Positions 8,636-16,513 of a stretch of DNA of 64,000 bases are shown piece by piece. This DNA comes from Henriciella mobilis (GTDB lineage: Bacteria; Pseudomonadota; Alphaproteobacteria; Caulobacterales; Hyphomonadaceae), in NCBI RefSeq assembly GCF_003576315.1, contig NZ_QWFZ01000032.1, positions 24,932-88,931 on the forward strand. The letters are read 5' to 3'. The number at the start of each line of letters is the position of its first letter. Position 1 is the first letter of the stretch. Position numbers and translations under genes: made by a program. The notes under the pieces were generated by a model. That model was not told the origin of the DNA. It did not search any database and worked only from the letters and a program-made list of their open reading frames with translations.

Positions 8636-9867
8636 GCGCCCTCGACACCCCCCAGCGCGAAAGTCATCGCGTCCTCACCGTCAATAGCGGGTCTTCAAGC
8701 CTGAAAATCGCGCTCTTCCGGGTCGGAAACGACGTGGTCAAGACAATGTCGGGCGCCGTCACCGGCATTGGCGCATCAGAGGCGAGAATGTCAGCTGAGA
8801 CCGCTTATGGCGACACACTTTGGGACGAACGCACCTGCTGCATCAACCACCCCGTTGCGCTGGAAACCTTCTTTCATGAGATGGCCGCTCATGTCGATCT
8901 CGGCGGCATTTCTGCGGTGGGACACCGGGTTATGCATGGAGGTCCCGACTACACAACGGCCCAGCGTCTGACTCCGAGAGTCGAAGCGGATCTGCGCGAA
9001 CTGATTCCATTGGCGCCGCTGCATATGCCTGCAAACCTTGATGGCATCGTTGCCACGCGCCTGCGTTTACCGAATGCGATGCAATATGCCTGTTTTGATA
9101 CGGGCTTTCATGCAGACATGCCGATCGCGGCCCAACGCACAGGACTGCCGCCTGCGATGGAAGACAGATATGTCCGCCGGTTCGGCTTTCATGGCCTCTC
9201 CTACGCATTTATTGTCTCAGATCTTGCCGCCCGCGCCGGTGAGGCGATGTCCAGGCAACGTCTGCTGGTTGCGCATCTCGGTGCGGGCGCAAGTATGGCC
9301 TCAATCGAGAATGGCCAAACCATAGATACAAGCACGGGATTTTCGGCGCTTGCGGGACTGCCCATGGCGACCCGAAGCGGCGATGTCGATCCCGGGCTGC
9401 TCTTATACCTCATACTGGAAAAAGGCTGGGCCCCATCAGTCTTGCACGACCAGCTTTATCATGGCGCAGGCTTGCTTGGGCTTTCGGGTCTGAGCGGTGA
9501 TGTAAAAACTCTGCTCAAAACAGACGACCCGCGCGCGAGCGACGCGCTTGCGCAATTTGCCTATCAAGCTCGCAAGCAAGCTGGCGCACTGATCACCGCC
9601 ATGGGCGGTGTTGACCGGATCATCTTTACCGGCGGCGTTGGCGAACACGCGCCCTCGATCCGCGCCGCCATCTGCGAGCCACTTAGCGATCTCTATGGAA
9701 TAAATTTTGACACCCGAGCAAATGATCTGGGTGAAACGTGTATTTCAAAGCCGGACAGTTCGGTGATTGTCGAAACGGTTCACACTGACGAGGCGATGAT
9801 GATCGCCCGTTACGGACGCGCGATGCTTGAAGCCACCCCAGTGCAGATAGAGCGCCGGGTCTCATGA
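8632..9867 (+). CDS. ackA: Acetate kinase
   Basis: The protein has 411 residues. It shows the acetokinase signatures LTVNSGSSSLK near the N-terminus, GHRVMHGGPDY, FHGLSY and FTGGVGEHAP. It interconverts acetyl phosphate plus ADP with acetate plus ATP in the cytoplasm. It overlaps the upstream DUF3141 gene and the downstream phosphotransacetylase gene by 4 bp each (ATGA junctions), which indicates one translationally coupled operon. With the phosphoketolase homologue some 23 kb away, it could draw ATP from acetyl phosphate when respiration is limited. Confidence 0.95.
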   Translation: MSALDTPQRESHRVLTVNSGSSSLKIALFRVGNDVVKTMSGAVTGIGASEARMSAETAYGDTLWDERTCCINHPVALETFFHEMAAHVDLGGISAVGHRVMHGGPDYTTAQRLTPRVEADLRELIPLAPLHMPANLDGIVATRLRLPNAMQYACFDTGFHADMPIAAQRTGLPPAMEDRYVRRFGFHGLSYAFIVSDLAARAGEAMSRQRLLVAHLGAGASMASIENGQTIDTSTGFSALAGLPMATRSGDVDPGLLLYLILEKGWAPSVLHDQLYHGAGLLGLSGLSGDVKTLLKTDDPRASDALAQFAYQARKQAGALITAMGGVDRIIFTGGVGEHAPSIRAAICEPLSDLYGINFDTRANDLGETCISKPDSSVIVETVHTDEAMMIARYGRAMLEATPVQIERRVS

Positions 9868-10928
9868 CTGGTTTTCGAGATTTTGCCGACCTCAAGACCG
9901 CTGCCGACTCAGGACCGCCCGTGAAGGTCGCCATTGTCTGTGCGGCGCAACGAGACGTCCTACTCTCGGTCGACGAAGCCGTTAAGCGCGGCTGGATCCA
10001 TCCAATCCTGATCGGCGACCCTGATGCGATCAAGGCCGAAGCCGAGGCGGCAAATCTCACATTCCATCCCGATCAGGTCTTGCCCGCCTGGAATGAGGCA
10101 GAAGCAGCCCAACGCGCAGCCGGTTTACTGAAATCGGGCAGCACGCATGCCGCCATGAAAGGCCTGATCCATACCGACGTCTTGCTAAAAGAACTGCTCA
10201 ACGCCAATGCTGGTCTGCGTCAGCCTGGAGCGCGGGTCAGCCATGTCTTTCTGGCGGACATTCCAGCCTATCCGAAACTGCTTGCGATTACAGATGCCGC
10301 AGTCAACATCGCCCCGGATTTGGGCGCGAAAGCCGCTATCCTGCAGCACGCTATCGATCTTATGGTTTCTATTGGTATCGACCAGCCCAAAGCCGCAATC
10401 CTTTCAGCAATTGAGACTGTCAATCCGCTGATCAGTTCCAGCCTTGATGCCGCGGCACTCTCGGTCATGTCCCTGCGCGGTCAGGTGCGCGGCGCAGTCG
10501 TTGACGGACCGCTCGCCTTTGACAACGCAATTTCGCTTAAAGCCGCGGAAATCAAAGGCATTGCCTCGCCTGTGGCTGGGGATGCCGACATTCTACTCGT
10601 CCCAGATCTCGTTTCTGGCAATATCCTCGCTAAGAATCTGGAATATATGGCTGACGCGATGCTTGCCGGCCTGGTGCTTGGCCTGAACGCACCCATCGTC
10701 TTGCCATCGCGTGCCGATCCGGTGAACGCACGGCTCGCAGGTCTGGCGCTGGCGCGCCTTAGCCTAGCCGCAAAGGACCGCAAATCCGCGACGCGAGACA
10801 AAGCCCCGGTCTGGCCGGTGCACGCAACGCGCAGCTCACCTTTACCGGAAGCGGACTGCTGCCCGCCCAGCCATCCCACGCCAACCTCCCCCACATCACT
10901 CAATGGAGACGCTCATGCCAAGTCATGA
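9864..10928 (+). CDS. pta: Phosphate acetyl/butyryltransferase
   Basis: This 354-residue protein matches the PTA/PTB family: KVAIVCAAQRD, IHPILIGD, GLIHTDVLLKELL, VHVFLADIP-like, and DILLVPDLVSGNILAKNLEYMADA near residue 250. It transfers the acetyl group between acetyl phosphate and CoA. The family normally ends near LAGLALARLSLAAK. Here about 45 Pro/Ser/Arg-rich residues follow and run 14 bp into the thiolase gene, which looks like a late read-through extension after loss of the original stop. It follows ackA directly and feeds acetyl-CoA to the thiolase. Confidence 0.88.
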   Translation: MTGFRDFADLKTAADSGPPVKVAIVCAAQRDVLLSVDEAVKRGWIHPILIGDPDAIKAEAEAANLTFHPDQVLPAWNEAEAAQRAAGLLKSGSTHAAMKGLIHTDVLLKELLNANAGLRQPGARVSHVFLADIPAYPKLLAITDAAVNIAPDLGAKAAILQHAIDLMVSIGIDQPKAAILSAIETVNPLISSSLDAAALSVMSLRGQVRGAVVDGPLAFDNAISLKAAEIKGIASPVAGDADILLVPDLVSGNILAKNLEYMADAMLAGLVLGLNAPIVLPSRADPVNARLAGLALARLSLAAKDRKSATRDKAPVWPVHATRSSPLPEADCCPPSHPTPTSPTSLNGDAHAKS

Positions 10929-12105
10929 CCCCGTTATCTGCGCGCCAGTGCGCACCGCCATCGGCGCCTTTGGCGGTAGTTTGAAAAACGTCCCGGCGTC
11001 CGATCTTGGCGCTATAGCGATCAAGGCCGCTCTGGAACGGGCAGGACTTGCACCGGATCGGGTCGATACCGTTATTATGGGCCAGGTTCTGCAAGCCGGC
11101 GCCGGAATGAACCCGGCGCGTCAGGCAGCGATAGGTGCGGGTCTTCCTGTCAACGTCCCCGCGATGACCGTCAACCGGGTCTGCGGATCCGGCGCGCAGG
11201 CGGTCATAACCGCCGCGCAAGACGTCATGCTTGGCCACGCGGCGTGCGCCGTCGCTGGCGGCATGGAGAATATGGACCAAGCCCCGTTTCTGCTTGGCAA
11301 AGCGCGTTACGGCTATCGTCTGGGCGACGGGGCGCTCATTGACAGTCTTCTTAGGGACGGGCTGAACGATGCCTTTTCCGGCGAGCATTCCGGCTGGCAT
11401 ACCGAAGACTTAGCCGAACAGAACCAAATCAGCCGTGCCGCTCAGGATGCCTGGGCGTTGCGTTCGCAAAGCCGGTTCTCGAAAGCCCAGAGTGACGGTC
11501 TTTTCGACGCCGAGATTGTGCCCGTTGAGATGAAAACCCGTAAAGGGATTTCGGTATTCGATCGGGACGAGCACAATCGCCCGGATACGACTCTAGACAG
11601 TCTTGCGCATCTGAAGCCGGCCTTCCGAGAGCATGGAACGATCACAGCCGGGAATGCTCCCGGATTGAACGCGGGCGCTGCTGCAATGATCGTTGCTGAC
11701 CGGGCCTGGGCAGAGACAAACCAGCTGCAGCCTGCGGTCCGGATTGCCGGCATGGGCGTCGGCGCCGTCGAACCCGGACTGTTCGGCCTTGGTCCTGTAC
11801 CTGCTGTGAAACAGGCATTGGAGCGGGCCGCCTGGCCACTTGCATCGGTGGAACGGGTCGAAATTAACGAGGCCTTCGCGGCCATTGCCGTCGCTTTGGT
11901 CGGCGAGCTGGGATTCTCCGAGGACATAGTGAATGTCGAGGGCGGCGCCATTGCACATGGCCATCCAATCGGCGCGACGGGCGCTGTTCTGTCCGTACGG
12001 CTGATCCATGCCATGCAACGAGACAATCTTAAGCGCGGCATCGTCACCCTCTGCATTGGCGGCGGACAGGGCGTCGCGCTCGCGCTCGAACGTATCCCAT
12101 CCTGA
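10915..12105 (+). CDS. Acetyl-CoA C-acetyltransferase (thiolase)
   Basis: The protein has 396 residues. It shows RTAIGAFGGSL at the N-terminus, the acylated cysteine in VNRVCGSGAQAV (near residue 88), NEAFA, the GGAIAHGHPIGATGA histidine motif, and CIGGGQGVALALE with the second catalytic cysteine. It condenses two acetyl-CoA to acetoacetyl-CoA or does the reverse. ATG 10915 follows GGAGA by 5 bases. Its place after ackA-pta and the PhaC-like gene suggests diversion of acetyl units to hydroxyalkanoate or ketone bodies; no PhaB reductase is present in the window. Confidence 0.93.
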   Translation: MPSHDPVICAPVRTAIGAFGGSLKNVPASDLGAIAIKAALERAGLAPDRVDTVIMGQVLQAGAGMNPARQAAIGAGLPVNVPAMTVNRVCGSGAQAVITAAQDVMLGHAACAVAGGMENMDQAPFLLGKARYGYRLGDGALIDSLLRDGLNDAFSGEHSGWHTEDLAEQNQISRAAQDAWALRSQSRFSKAQSDGLFDAEIVPVEMKTRKGISVFDRDEHNRPDTTLDSLAHLKPAFREHGTITAGNAPGLNAGAAAMIVADRAWAETNQLQPAVRIAGMGVGAVEPGLFGLGPVPAVKQALERAAWPLASVERVEINEAFAAIAVALVGELGFSEDIVNVEGGAIAHGHPIGATGAVLSVRLIHAMQRDNLKRGIVTLCIGGGQGVALALERIPS

Positions 12106-12151
12106 CCCGGCGCATCTCCCCCCAACTGCCCCGACGCCGGTTAACAGGGAA

Positions 12152-12187
12152 CGCCGTCTCTCACGATTGCCTCCGTGAGGGACGGCG
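12152..12187. terminator. Hairpin between thiolase and fabI
   Basis: The arms CGCCGTC-T-CTCACG (12152-12165) and CGTGAG-G-GACGGCG (12174-12187) pair almost fully around an 8-base loop. There is no strong T-run after it on the plus strand. It may be a weak terminator of the thiolase operon or a leader hairpin of fabI. Confidence 0.45.
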
Positions 12188-12222
12188 GCTTTGGCTGCGT
12201 ATTATTCTGCAAGGAGCTGGAT

Positions 12223-13011
12223 GTGAGCACACCCGATTGTGATCTTCGCGGAAAAACCGCACTGATTGTCGGCATTGCGAATAGTGATAGTCTGGCCTGG
12301 GCGGCGGCCACGTCCCTTCGCGGTGCAGGCGCGCGCCTGGCGATCACCTATTTGAACGAGAAGGCTCGCCCGCATGTTGAACCTTTAGCGAGAAAGGCAG
12401 ATGCAGATCTCATTCTCGAATGCGATGTCACCAAACCTGGATCGCTGGACGCTGTCTTCGACGCGGTCGCAGCAAAATGGGATCGGCTTGATCTTGTCTT
12501 TCACGGGATTGCAAGTGCGCCAAAATCTGATCTTCAGGGGCGTTTGACAGACTGTTCGGCCGACGGTTTCGCAGCCGCCATGACGGTGTCTTGCTATTCG
12601 CTCCTTCATATGGCGCGGCGGGCTGAACCATTAATGCGACGCGGCGGCTCTCTGATCACGCTCAGTTTCTATGGCTCAGAAAAAGTCGTTGATCACTATA
12701 ATGTCATGGGCCCGGTCAAAGCTGCGCTTGAAAGCGCTGTACGCTACCTTGCCCATGAGCTCGGACCCGCCGGCATCCGCGTCAATGCCATTTCCGCCGG
12801 ACCCGTTGCGACAAGAGCCGCGTCTGGCCTCACCCATTTCGAAGAATTGCTAAACGAGGCCGCAGCCAAATCACCGCTGCGACGAACAATCGATGCCAGC
12901 GAAGTCGGAAAAGCGGCTTTGTTTTTGGCCAGCGATCTGTCCAGCGGCGTGACCGGTGAAATCGTTCATGTCGATGCCGGGTTCCATATCGATGGCATGA
13001 TTTTTCATTGA
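12223..13011 (+). CDS. fabI: Enoyl-ACP reductase FabI-like SDR
   Basis: The GTG at 12223 is chosen because AAGGAG lies 6 bases upstream; it gives 262 residues. The Rossmann start is GKTALIVGIANSDSLAWAAA, and the FabI-type catalytic pair lies in YNVMGPVKAALE (Tyr-x6-Lys), followed by IRVNAISAGPVATRAASGL. FabI reduces enoyl-ACP with NAD(P)H in fatty acid synthesis. Its position beside the acetate/PHA-type operon and copper genes rather than in a fatty acid cluster suggests a second, accessory copy. The hairpin just upstream may separate it from the thiolase transcript. Confidence 0.88.
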   Translation: MSTPDCDLRGKTALIVGIANSDSLAWAAATSLRGAGARLAITYLNEKARPHVEPLARKADADLILECDVTKPGSLDAVFDAVAAKWDRLDLVFHGIASAPKSDLQGRLTDCSADGFAAAMTVSCYSLLHMARRAEPLMRRGGSLITLSFYGSEKVVDHYNVMGPVKAALESAVRYLAHELGPAGIRVNAISAGPVATRAASGLTHFEELLNEAAAKSPLRRTIDASEVGKAALFLASDLSSGVTGEIVHVDAGFHIDGMIFH

Positions 13012-13022
13012 GAAGAGAAACG

Positions 13023-13232
13023 ATGATGACCGTAGAAGACCCTGTTTGCCGCAACACGATCCCCCTCGAAAACGCTCACGCGTCAGAGGAATATGGTGGA
13101 TGGGCCTATTTCTTTTGCTCTAACCGTTGCCACACAGCTTTCAAACTAAATCCCGAACGCTATGCAGACGCGCGCATTCCCGCCGCCTTCAGCGCGCCGA
13201 GCGACGCCTCTCACCCATCCCGCAAAGCATGA
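13023..13232 (+). CDS. YHS-domain metal-binding protein
   Basis: This 69-residue protein has the YHS pattern DPVCRN (residues 5-10) and YFFCSNRCHTAF (about 27-38). The fold binds a metal through these cysteines and is common at the N-terminus of, or beside, copper ATPases. Two adjacent ATG codons (13023, 13026) could start it. It overlaps nothing, lies 12 bp after fabI and 24 bp before the P-type ATPase, and probably serves the ATPase as a copper-binding partner. Confidence 0.82.
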   Translation: MMTVEDPVCRNTIPLENAHASEEYGGWAYFFCSNRCHTAFKLNPERYADARIPAAFSAPSDASHPSRKA

Positions 13233-13256
13233 CTTAGCAGACAAAGACCCTCCACC

Positions 13257-15305
13257 ATGGATCACTCCACCCACGCCCCCCCCTCTCGCCACGCGCCTCA
13301 TGCCGGTCACGGACAGAAAAAAACGGACCCGCATGGCGGCCACGACCATGAAGGCATGATTGCCGATTATCGCCGGCGGTTTTGGGTTGTGCTGGTGGCC
13401 ACGATCCCCATCCTCGCTTTGGCGCCGATGATCCAAGGCTGGCTTGGCCTCGAAGATGCCTTGCGGTTTCCGGGTGACCGTTATGTGCTGGCAGGGCTTT
13501 CAAGTCTTGTTTTCTTCTATGGCGGTTGGCCGTTCCTGAAAGGGTTTTTGCAAGAGATCACCGCCCGCGACATCGGTATGATGACGCTGATTTCGGTCGC
13601 GATTACGGCTGCTTACGCCTATTCCATCGGCATGGTCGCAATCGGCAGTGATGAGACCTTTTTTTGGGAGCTCGCAACCCTGATTGCGGTGATGTTGCTC
13701 GGGCACTGGATCGAGATGAAATCGGTGCTTGGCGCTGGGCGCGCCTTGGAAAAACTTGCAAGCCTGATGCCGGATGAAGCCCACCTGGTGGCGGATGACG
13801 GCAGCGTAATCGATGTGTCCGTTTCGACGCTGAAAGGCGGCGAACATCTTCTGATCAAGCCAGGCGAGAAAGTCCCAGCTGACGGGATCATTGTCAGGGG
13901 CGAGTCGTCTCTCAATGAATCCATGCTCACCGGCGAGTCCAAGCCGATTTTCAAGACCGTGGAGACCGAAGTGATCGGCGGATCAATCAATGGCGAAGGT
14001 TCGCTAACAATCCGGGTCGACAAGACCGGTGATGAGACTTTCCTGTCGAGCGTCATCAAGCTGGTTAAGGAAGCCCAAGCCAGCAAATCCAAAACCCAGG
14101 ATCTCGCCAACACGGCGGCCAAGTGGCTGACTTTTATCGCACTTGGCGGAGGCCTATCGACCGTCTTGTTCTGGACCCTGTTCACCGATCAGGGATTTGG
14201 GTTTGCTATGGCGCGCGCCGTTACCGTGATGGTCATCGCCTGCCCGCACGCGCTTGGTTTGGCTGTGCCGCTTGTGGTTGCGCGCTCGACCGCGATCGCG
14301 GCCACCAATGGATTGCTCATTCGGGATCGGACGGCATTCGAAGAAGCGCGCAACATCAATGCCATCATTTTCGACAAAACCGGCACGCTGACCAAGGGCG
14401 AGTTTGGGATCACCGATACGCTTGTTTTTGATACGACATTCACTGAGAGCGATATCGTCGCCTACGCGGCGTCTATTGAAGCTCATTCTGAACACCCAAT
14501 CGCCCAGGGGATCGTTCGCGATGCGCCGCAGGCATGGGGTGTCGACAAGTTTAAGGCGATCCCTGGCAAAGGTGCAGAAGGCCTCGTTAAGGACCGCGAC
14601 GTGAAAGTCGTCAGCCCCGGCTATTTGCGCGACCAGGGTCTTGAAATGGATGATCCCCGGTTCGAAACCCTGAGCGCGCAGGGCAAGACAGTCGTCTTCG
14701 TGCTCATTGATGACAAGCTCGCTGGCGCAATCGCGCTGGCCGATATCATTCGTGAGGAATCCGCTAAAGCCATCCTCATGCTTCAGGCCATGGGCATTCA
14801 GTGCATCATGCTCACTGGCGACAATCAACAGGTGGCGGAATGGGTCGGCCAGGAAATCGGCCTCGACGAAGTGATTGCCGAAGTATTGCCGGAAGAAAAA
14901 GCCGCTAAAGTCCGAGAGGTTCAGTCCCGCGGTCTGATCGTGGCGATGACCGGTGACGGTGTGAACGATGCGCCGGCGCTGGCTCAAGCGAATGTCGGGA
15001 TCGCAATCGGTGCTGGCACGGATGTCGCGATCGAAACCGCCGACATTATTCTTGTCCGGTCCAGCCCGTCAGATGTCGTAGCGATCATTGAACTCGCTCG
15101 CGCGACCTATAATAAAATGATGCAAAACCTCGCTTGGGCGACCGGCTACAACACGTTCGCCATTCCAGCGGCAGCGGGCGTGTTTTTCCCCTGGGGCGTA
15201 ATCCTCACACCCGCGCTTGGGGCGGTGTTCATGTCGGCGAGCACCGTGATCTGCGCCATCAACGCCCAACTCCTCAAACTGTCTCGATCCCGGGTGTCGA
15301 CATGA
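13257..15305 (+). CDS. copB: CopB-type heavy-metal P-type ATPase (CPH motif)
   Basis: The protein has 682 residues. It has a His-rich N-terminus (residues 1-34: [17 protein letters not shown] and PHGGHDHEG) instead of a Cys-x-x-Cys domain. Eight predicted helices follow, with TGES in the actuator domain, CPH in [13 protein letters not shown] near residue 329, the phosphorylation motif DKTGTLT near 373, HP in SEHPIA, and [10 protein letters not shown]. The CPH transmembrane motif marks the P1B-3 (CopB) group, linked to copper and sometimes silver export. It is followed by small membrane proteins that start at its stop codon. Confidence 0.93.
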   Translation: MDHSTHAPPSRHAPHAGHGQKKTDPHGGHDHEGMIADYRRRFWVVLVATIPILALAPMIQGWLGLEDALRFPGDRYVLAGLSSLVFFYGGWPFLKGFLQEITARDIGMMTLISVAITAAYAYSIGMVAIGSDETFFWELATLIAVMLLGHWIEMKSVLGAGRALEKLASLMPDEAHLVADDGSVIDVSVSTLKGGEHLLIKPGEKVPADGIIVRGESSLNESMLTGESKPIFKTVETEVIGGSINGEGSLTIRVDKTGDETFLSSVIKLVKEAQASKSKTQDLANTAAKWLTFIALGGGLSTVLFWTLFTDQGFGFAMARAVTVMVIACPHALGLAVPLVVARSTAIAATNGLLIRDRTAFEEARNINAIIFDKTGTLTKGEFGITDTLVFDTTFTESDIVAYAASIEAHSEHPIAQGIVRDAPQAWGVDKFKAIPGKGAEGLVKDRDVKVVSPGYLRDQGLEMDDPRFETLSAQGKTVVFVLIDDKLAGAIALADIIREESAKAILMLQAMGIQCIMLTGDNQQVAEWVGQEIGLDEVIAEVLPEEKAAKVREVQSRGLIVAMTGDGVNDAPALAQANVGIAIGAGTDVAIETADIILVRSSPSDVVAIIELARATYNKMMQNLAWATGYNTFAIPAAAGVFFPWGVILTPALGAVFMSASTVICAINAQLLKLSRSRVST

Positions 15306-15550
15306 CAGTGCGAGGTTTTGTTCCGGGTTTCGGATTTTTGACGCTCTGCCTCAGAGCGCTCAGCATCGGAGCCCTCCTGCTCCTGGTCCTGGTCCTGGTC
15401 CTGGTCCTGGATCATGCCGGGCATTTGAGCTGGCAAGACTGGCTGCTGATCGTTTTCATTTTTGCGGCGCAACTAACCGGTTTGAGGCCTTCAGGCCGGA
15501 GCCGCGTAACAAACCCATCATCGTCAACCCGCGGATCCCGTCCGTTCTGA
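15302..15550 (+). CDS. Small membrane protein with a hexanucleotide-repeat helix
   Basis: The ATG at 15302 overlaps the ATPase stop (ATGA), which supports translational coupling. The 82 residues include one helix made of LLLLVLVLVLVL (about 26-36), encoded by six near-perfect 6-base units, and a second helix at about 46-58. The tail is Ser/Arg-rich. No family was recognised, and the gene may be spurious despite the coupling. Confidence 0.45.
   Translation: MTVRGFVPGFGFLTLCLRALSIGALLLLVLVLVLVLDHAGHLSWQDWLLIVFIFAAQLTGLRPSGRSRVTNPSSSTRGSRPF
15374..15409 (+). repeat. Tandem hexanucleotide repeat (6 units)
   Basis: Two CTCCTG units are followed by four GTCCTG units without interruption. Because the unit is 6 bases, copy-number change would lengthen or shorten the encoded hydrophobic Leu/Val helix by two residues per unit and keep the frame. 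Confidence 0.85.
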
Positions 15551-15572
15551 TCCCGCCATAGGAGCAATCGCC

Positions 15573-15851
15573 GTGCACAACCATTCTGATCATGACGACC
15601 ATCAGCCAAAAGGCAGCCGGTTTTGGCTGCCGCTTTTGGTCTTCGCCGGAGCGATCGGGTTTCTTTTATTCTATGAACACCGCGCTCACATTCCCGCTGA
15701 TGCGGTCTTCCTTGTTGGCTTCCTGCTTCTTTGCGGCGTGATGCACCTCTTCATGCATAGCGCGATGGGCGGCCATGGAGGCCACGGAAGCCATGGAGAT
15801 CGGCGCCCTTCCCAACTCGATGAGGAAGATGACTGGAGGACAAGGCGATGA
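15573..15851 (+). CDS. DUF2933-type small membrane protein
   Basis: GTG 15573 follows TAGGAG. The 92 residues have a His/Asp-rich start (HNHSDHDDH), two helices at about 16-34 and 43-60, and a GGHGGHGSHGD stretch after the second helix. This layout matches the DUF2933 family often found with copper genes. The His clusters on both sides of the helices suggest metal binding. Its stop overlaps the start of the next gene by 4 bp. Confidence 0.65.
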   Translation: MHNHSDHDDHQPKGSRFWLPLLVFAGAIGFLLFYEHRAHIPADAVFLVGFLLLCGVMHLFMHSAMGGHGGHGSHGDRRPSQLDEEDDWRTRR

Positions 15852-16513
15852 ATGAGAACATGGCCCATTCTGAATATGGCCTCTGGTTTCTGGTGATCCT
15901 GAACTCTGCCATCTTTATCATTTTCGCGTTCAGTTTCGCCAAACCATCCAAGTCAAAAGACTGGACGTCATTTGGAGCGTTCAGCGCTTTTGTGATCGCT
16001 CTTTTTACCGAGATGTATGGATTCCCGCTTTCGATTTACTTCCTCTCTCCGTGGCTTGAATCGCAGTTTCCTGATGTCAATTGGTTCGCCCATGACTCAG
16101 GGCATTTCTGGGAGATGATTTTCGGCTGGCAAGGCAATCCGCATTTTGGCCCATTCCACTTCGCAAGCCTCGGCTTCATTTTGCTGGGCTTCAGCGTTCT
16201 GTCATGGGGGTGGCCGATCCTGCACGGGGCGCTGCGCAGCGGCAAGCTCGCCAAAACCGGCATTTATGCCCGCATGCGCCACCCGCAATATGCCGGCTTC
16301 GTGCTGATCATGTTTGGTTTCCTGCTGCAATGGCCGACCATCCTAACCCTGATCATGTTCCCGGTTCTTGTCTTCATGTATGTCCGTCTCGCTCTGAAAG
16401 AGGAGAAGGACGCCGAAGCCGCATTCGGCGGCGAGTATCGCGCCTACGCCGCGGTCACTCCGCGCTTCTGGCCGCGTTGGGGAACGCTAGCCGTGGTAGA
16501 GAACGAAAGCTGA
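15848..16513 (+). CDS. Isoprenylcysteine carboxyl methyltransferase-like membrane protein
   Basis: This 221-residue protein has about five predicted helices. Its C-terminal pattern GIYARMRHPQYAGFVLIMFGFLLQWPT, then KEEKDAEAAFGGEYRAYAAVTPRFWP, is characteristic of the ICMT/PEMT-like family of membrane methyltransferases. Bacterial members are common in metal-resistance clusters, and their substrate is usually unknown. It is coupled upstream to the DUF2933 gene and downstream to the MMPL exporter (TGATG junction). Confidence 0.8.
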   Translation: MNENMAHSEYGLWFLVILNSAIFIIFAFSFAKPSKSKDWTSFGAFSAFVIALFTEMYGFPLSIYFLSPWLESQFPDVNWFAHDSGHFWEMIFGWQGNPHFGPFHFASLGFILLGFSVLSWGWPILHGALRSGKLAKTGIYARMRHPQYAGFVLIMFGFLLQWPTILTLIMFPVLVFMYVRLALKEEKDAEAAFGGEYRAYAAVTPRFWPRWGTLAVVENES

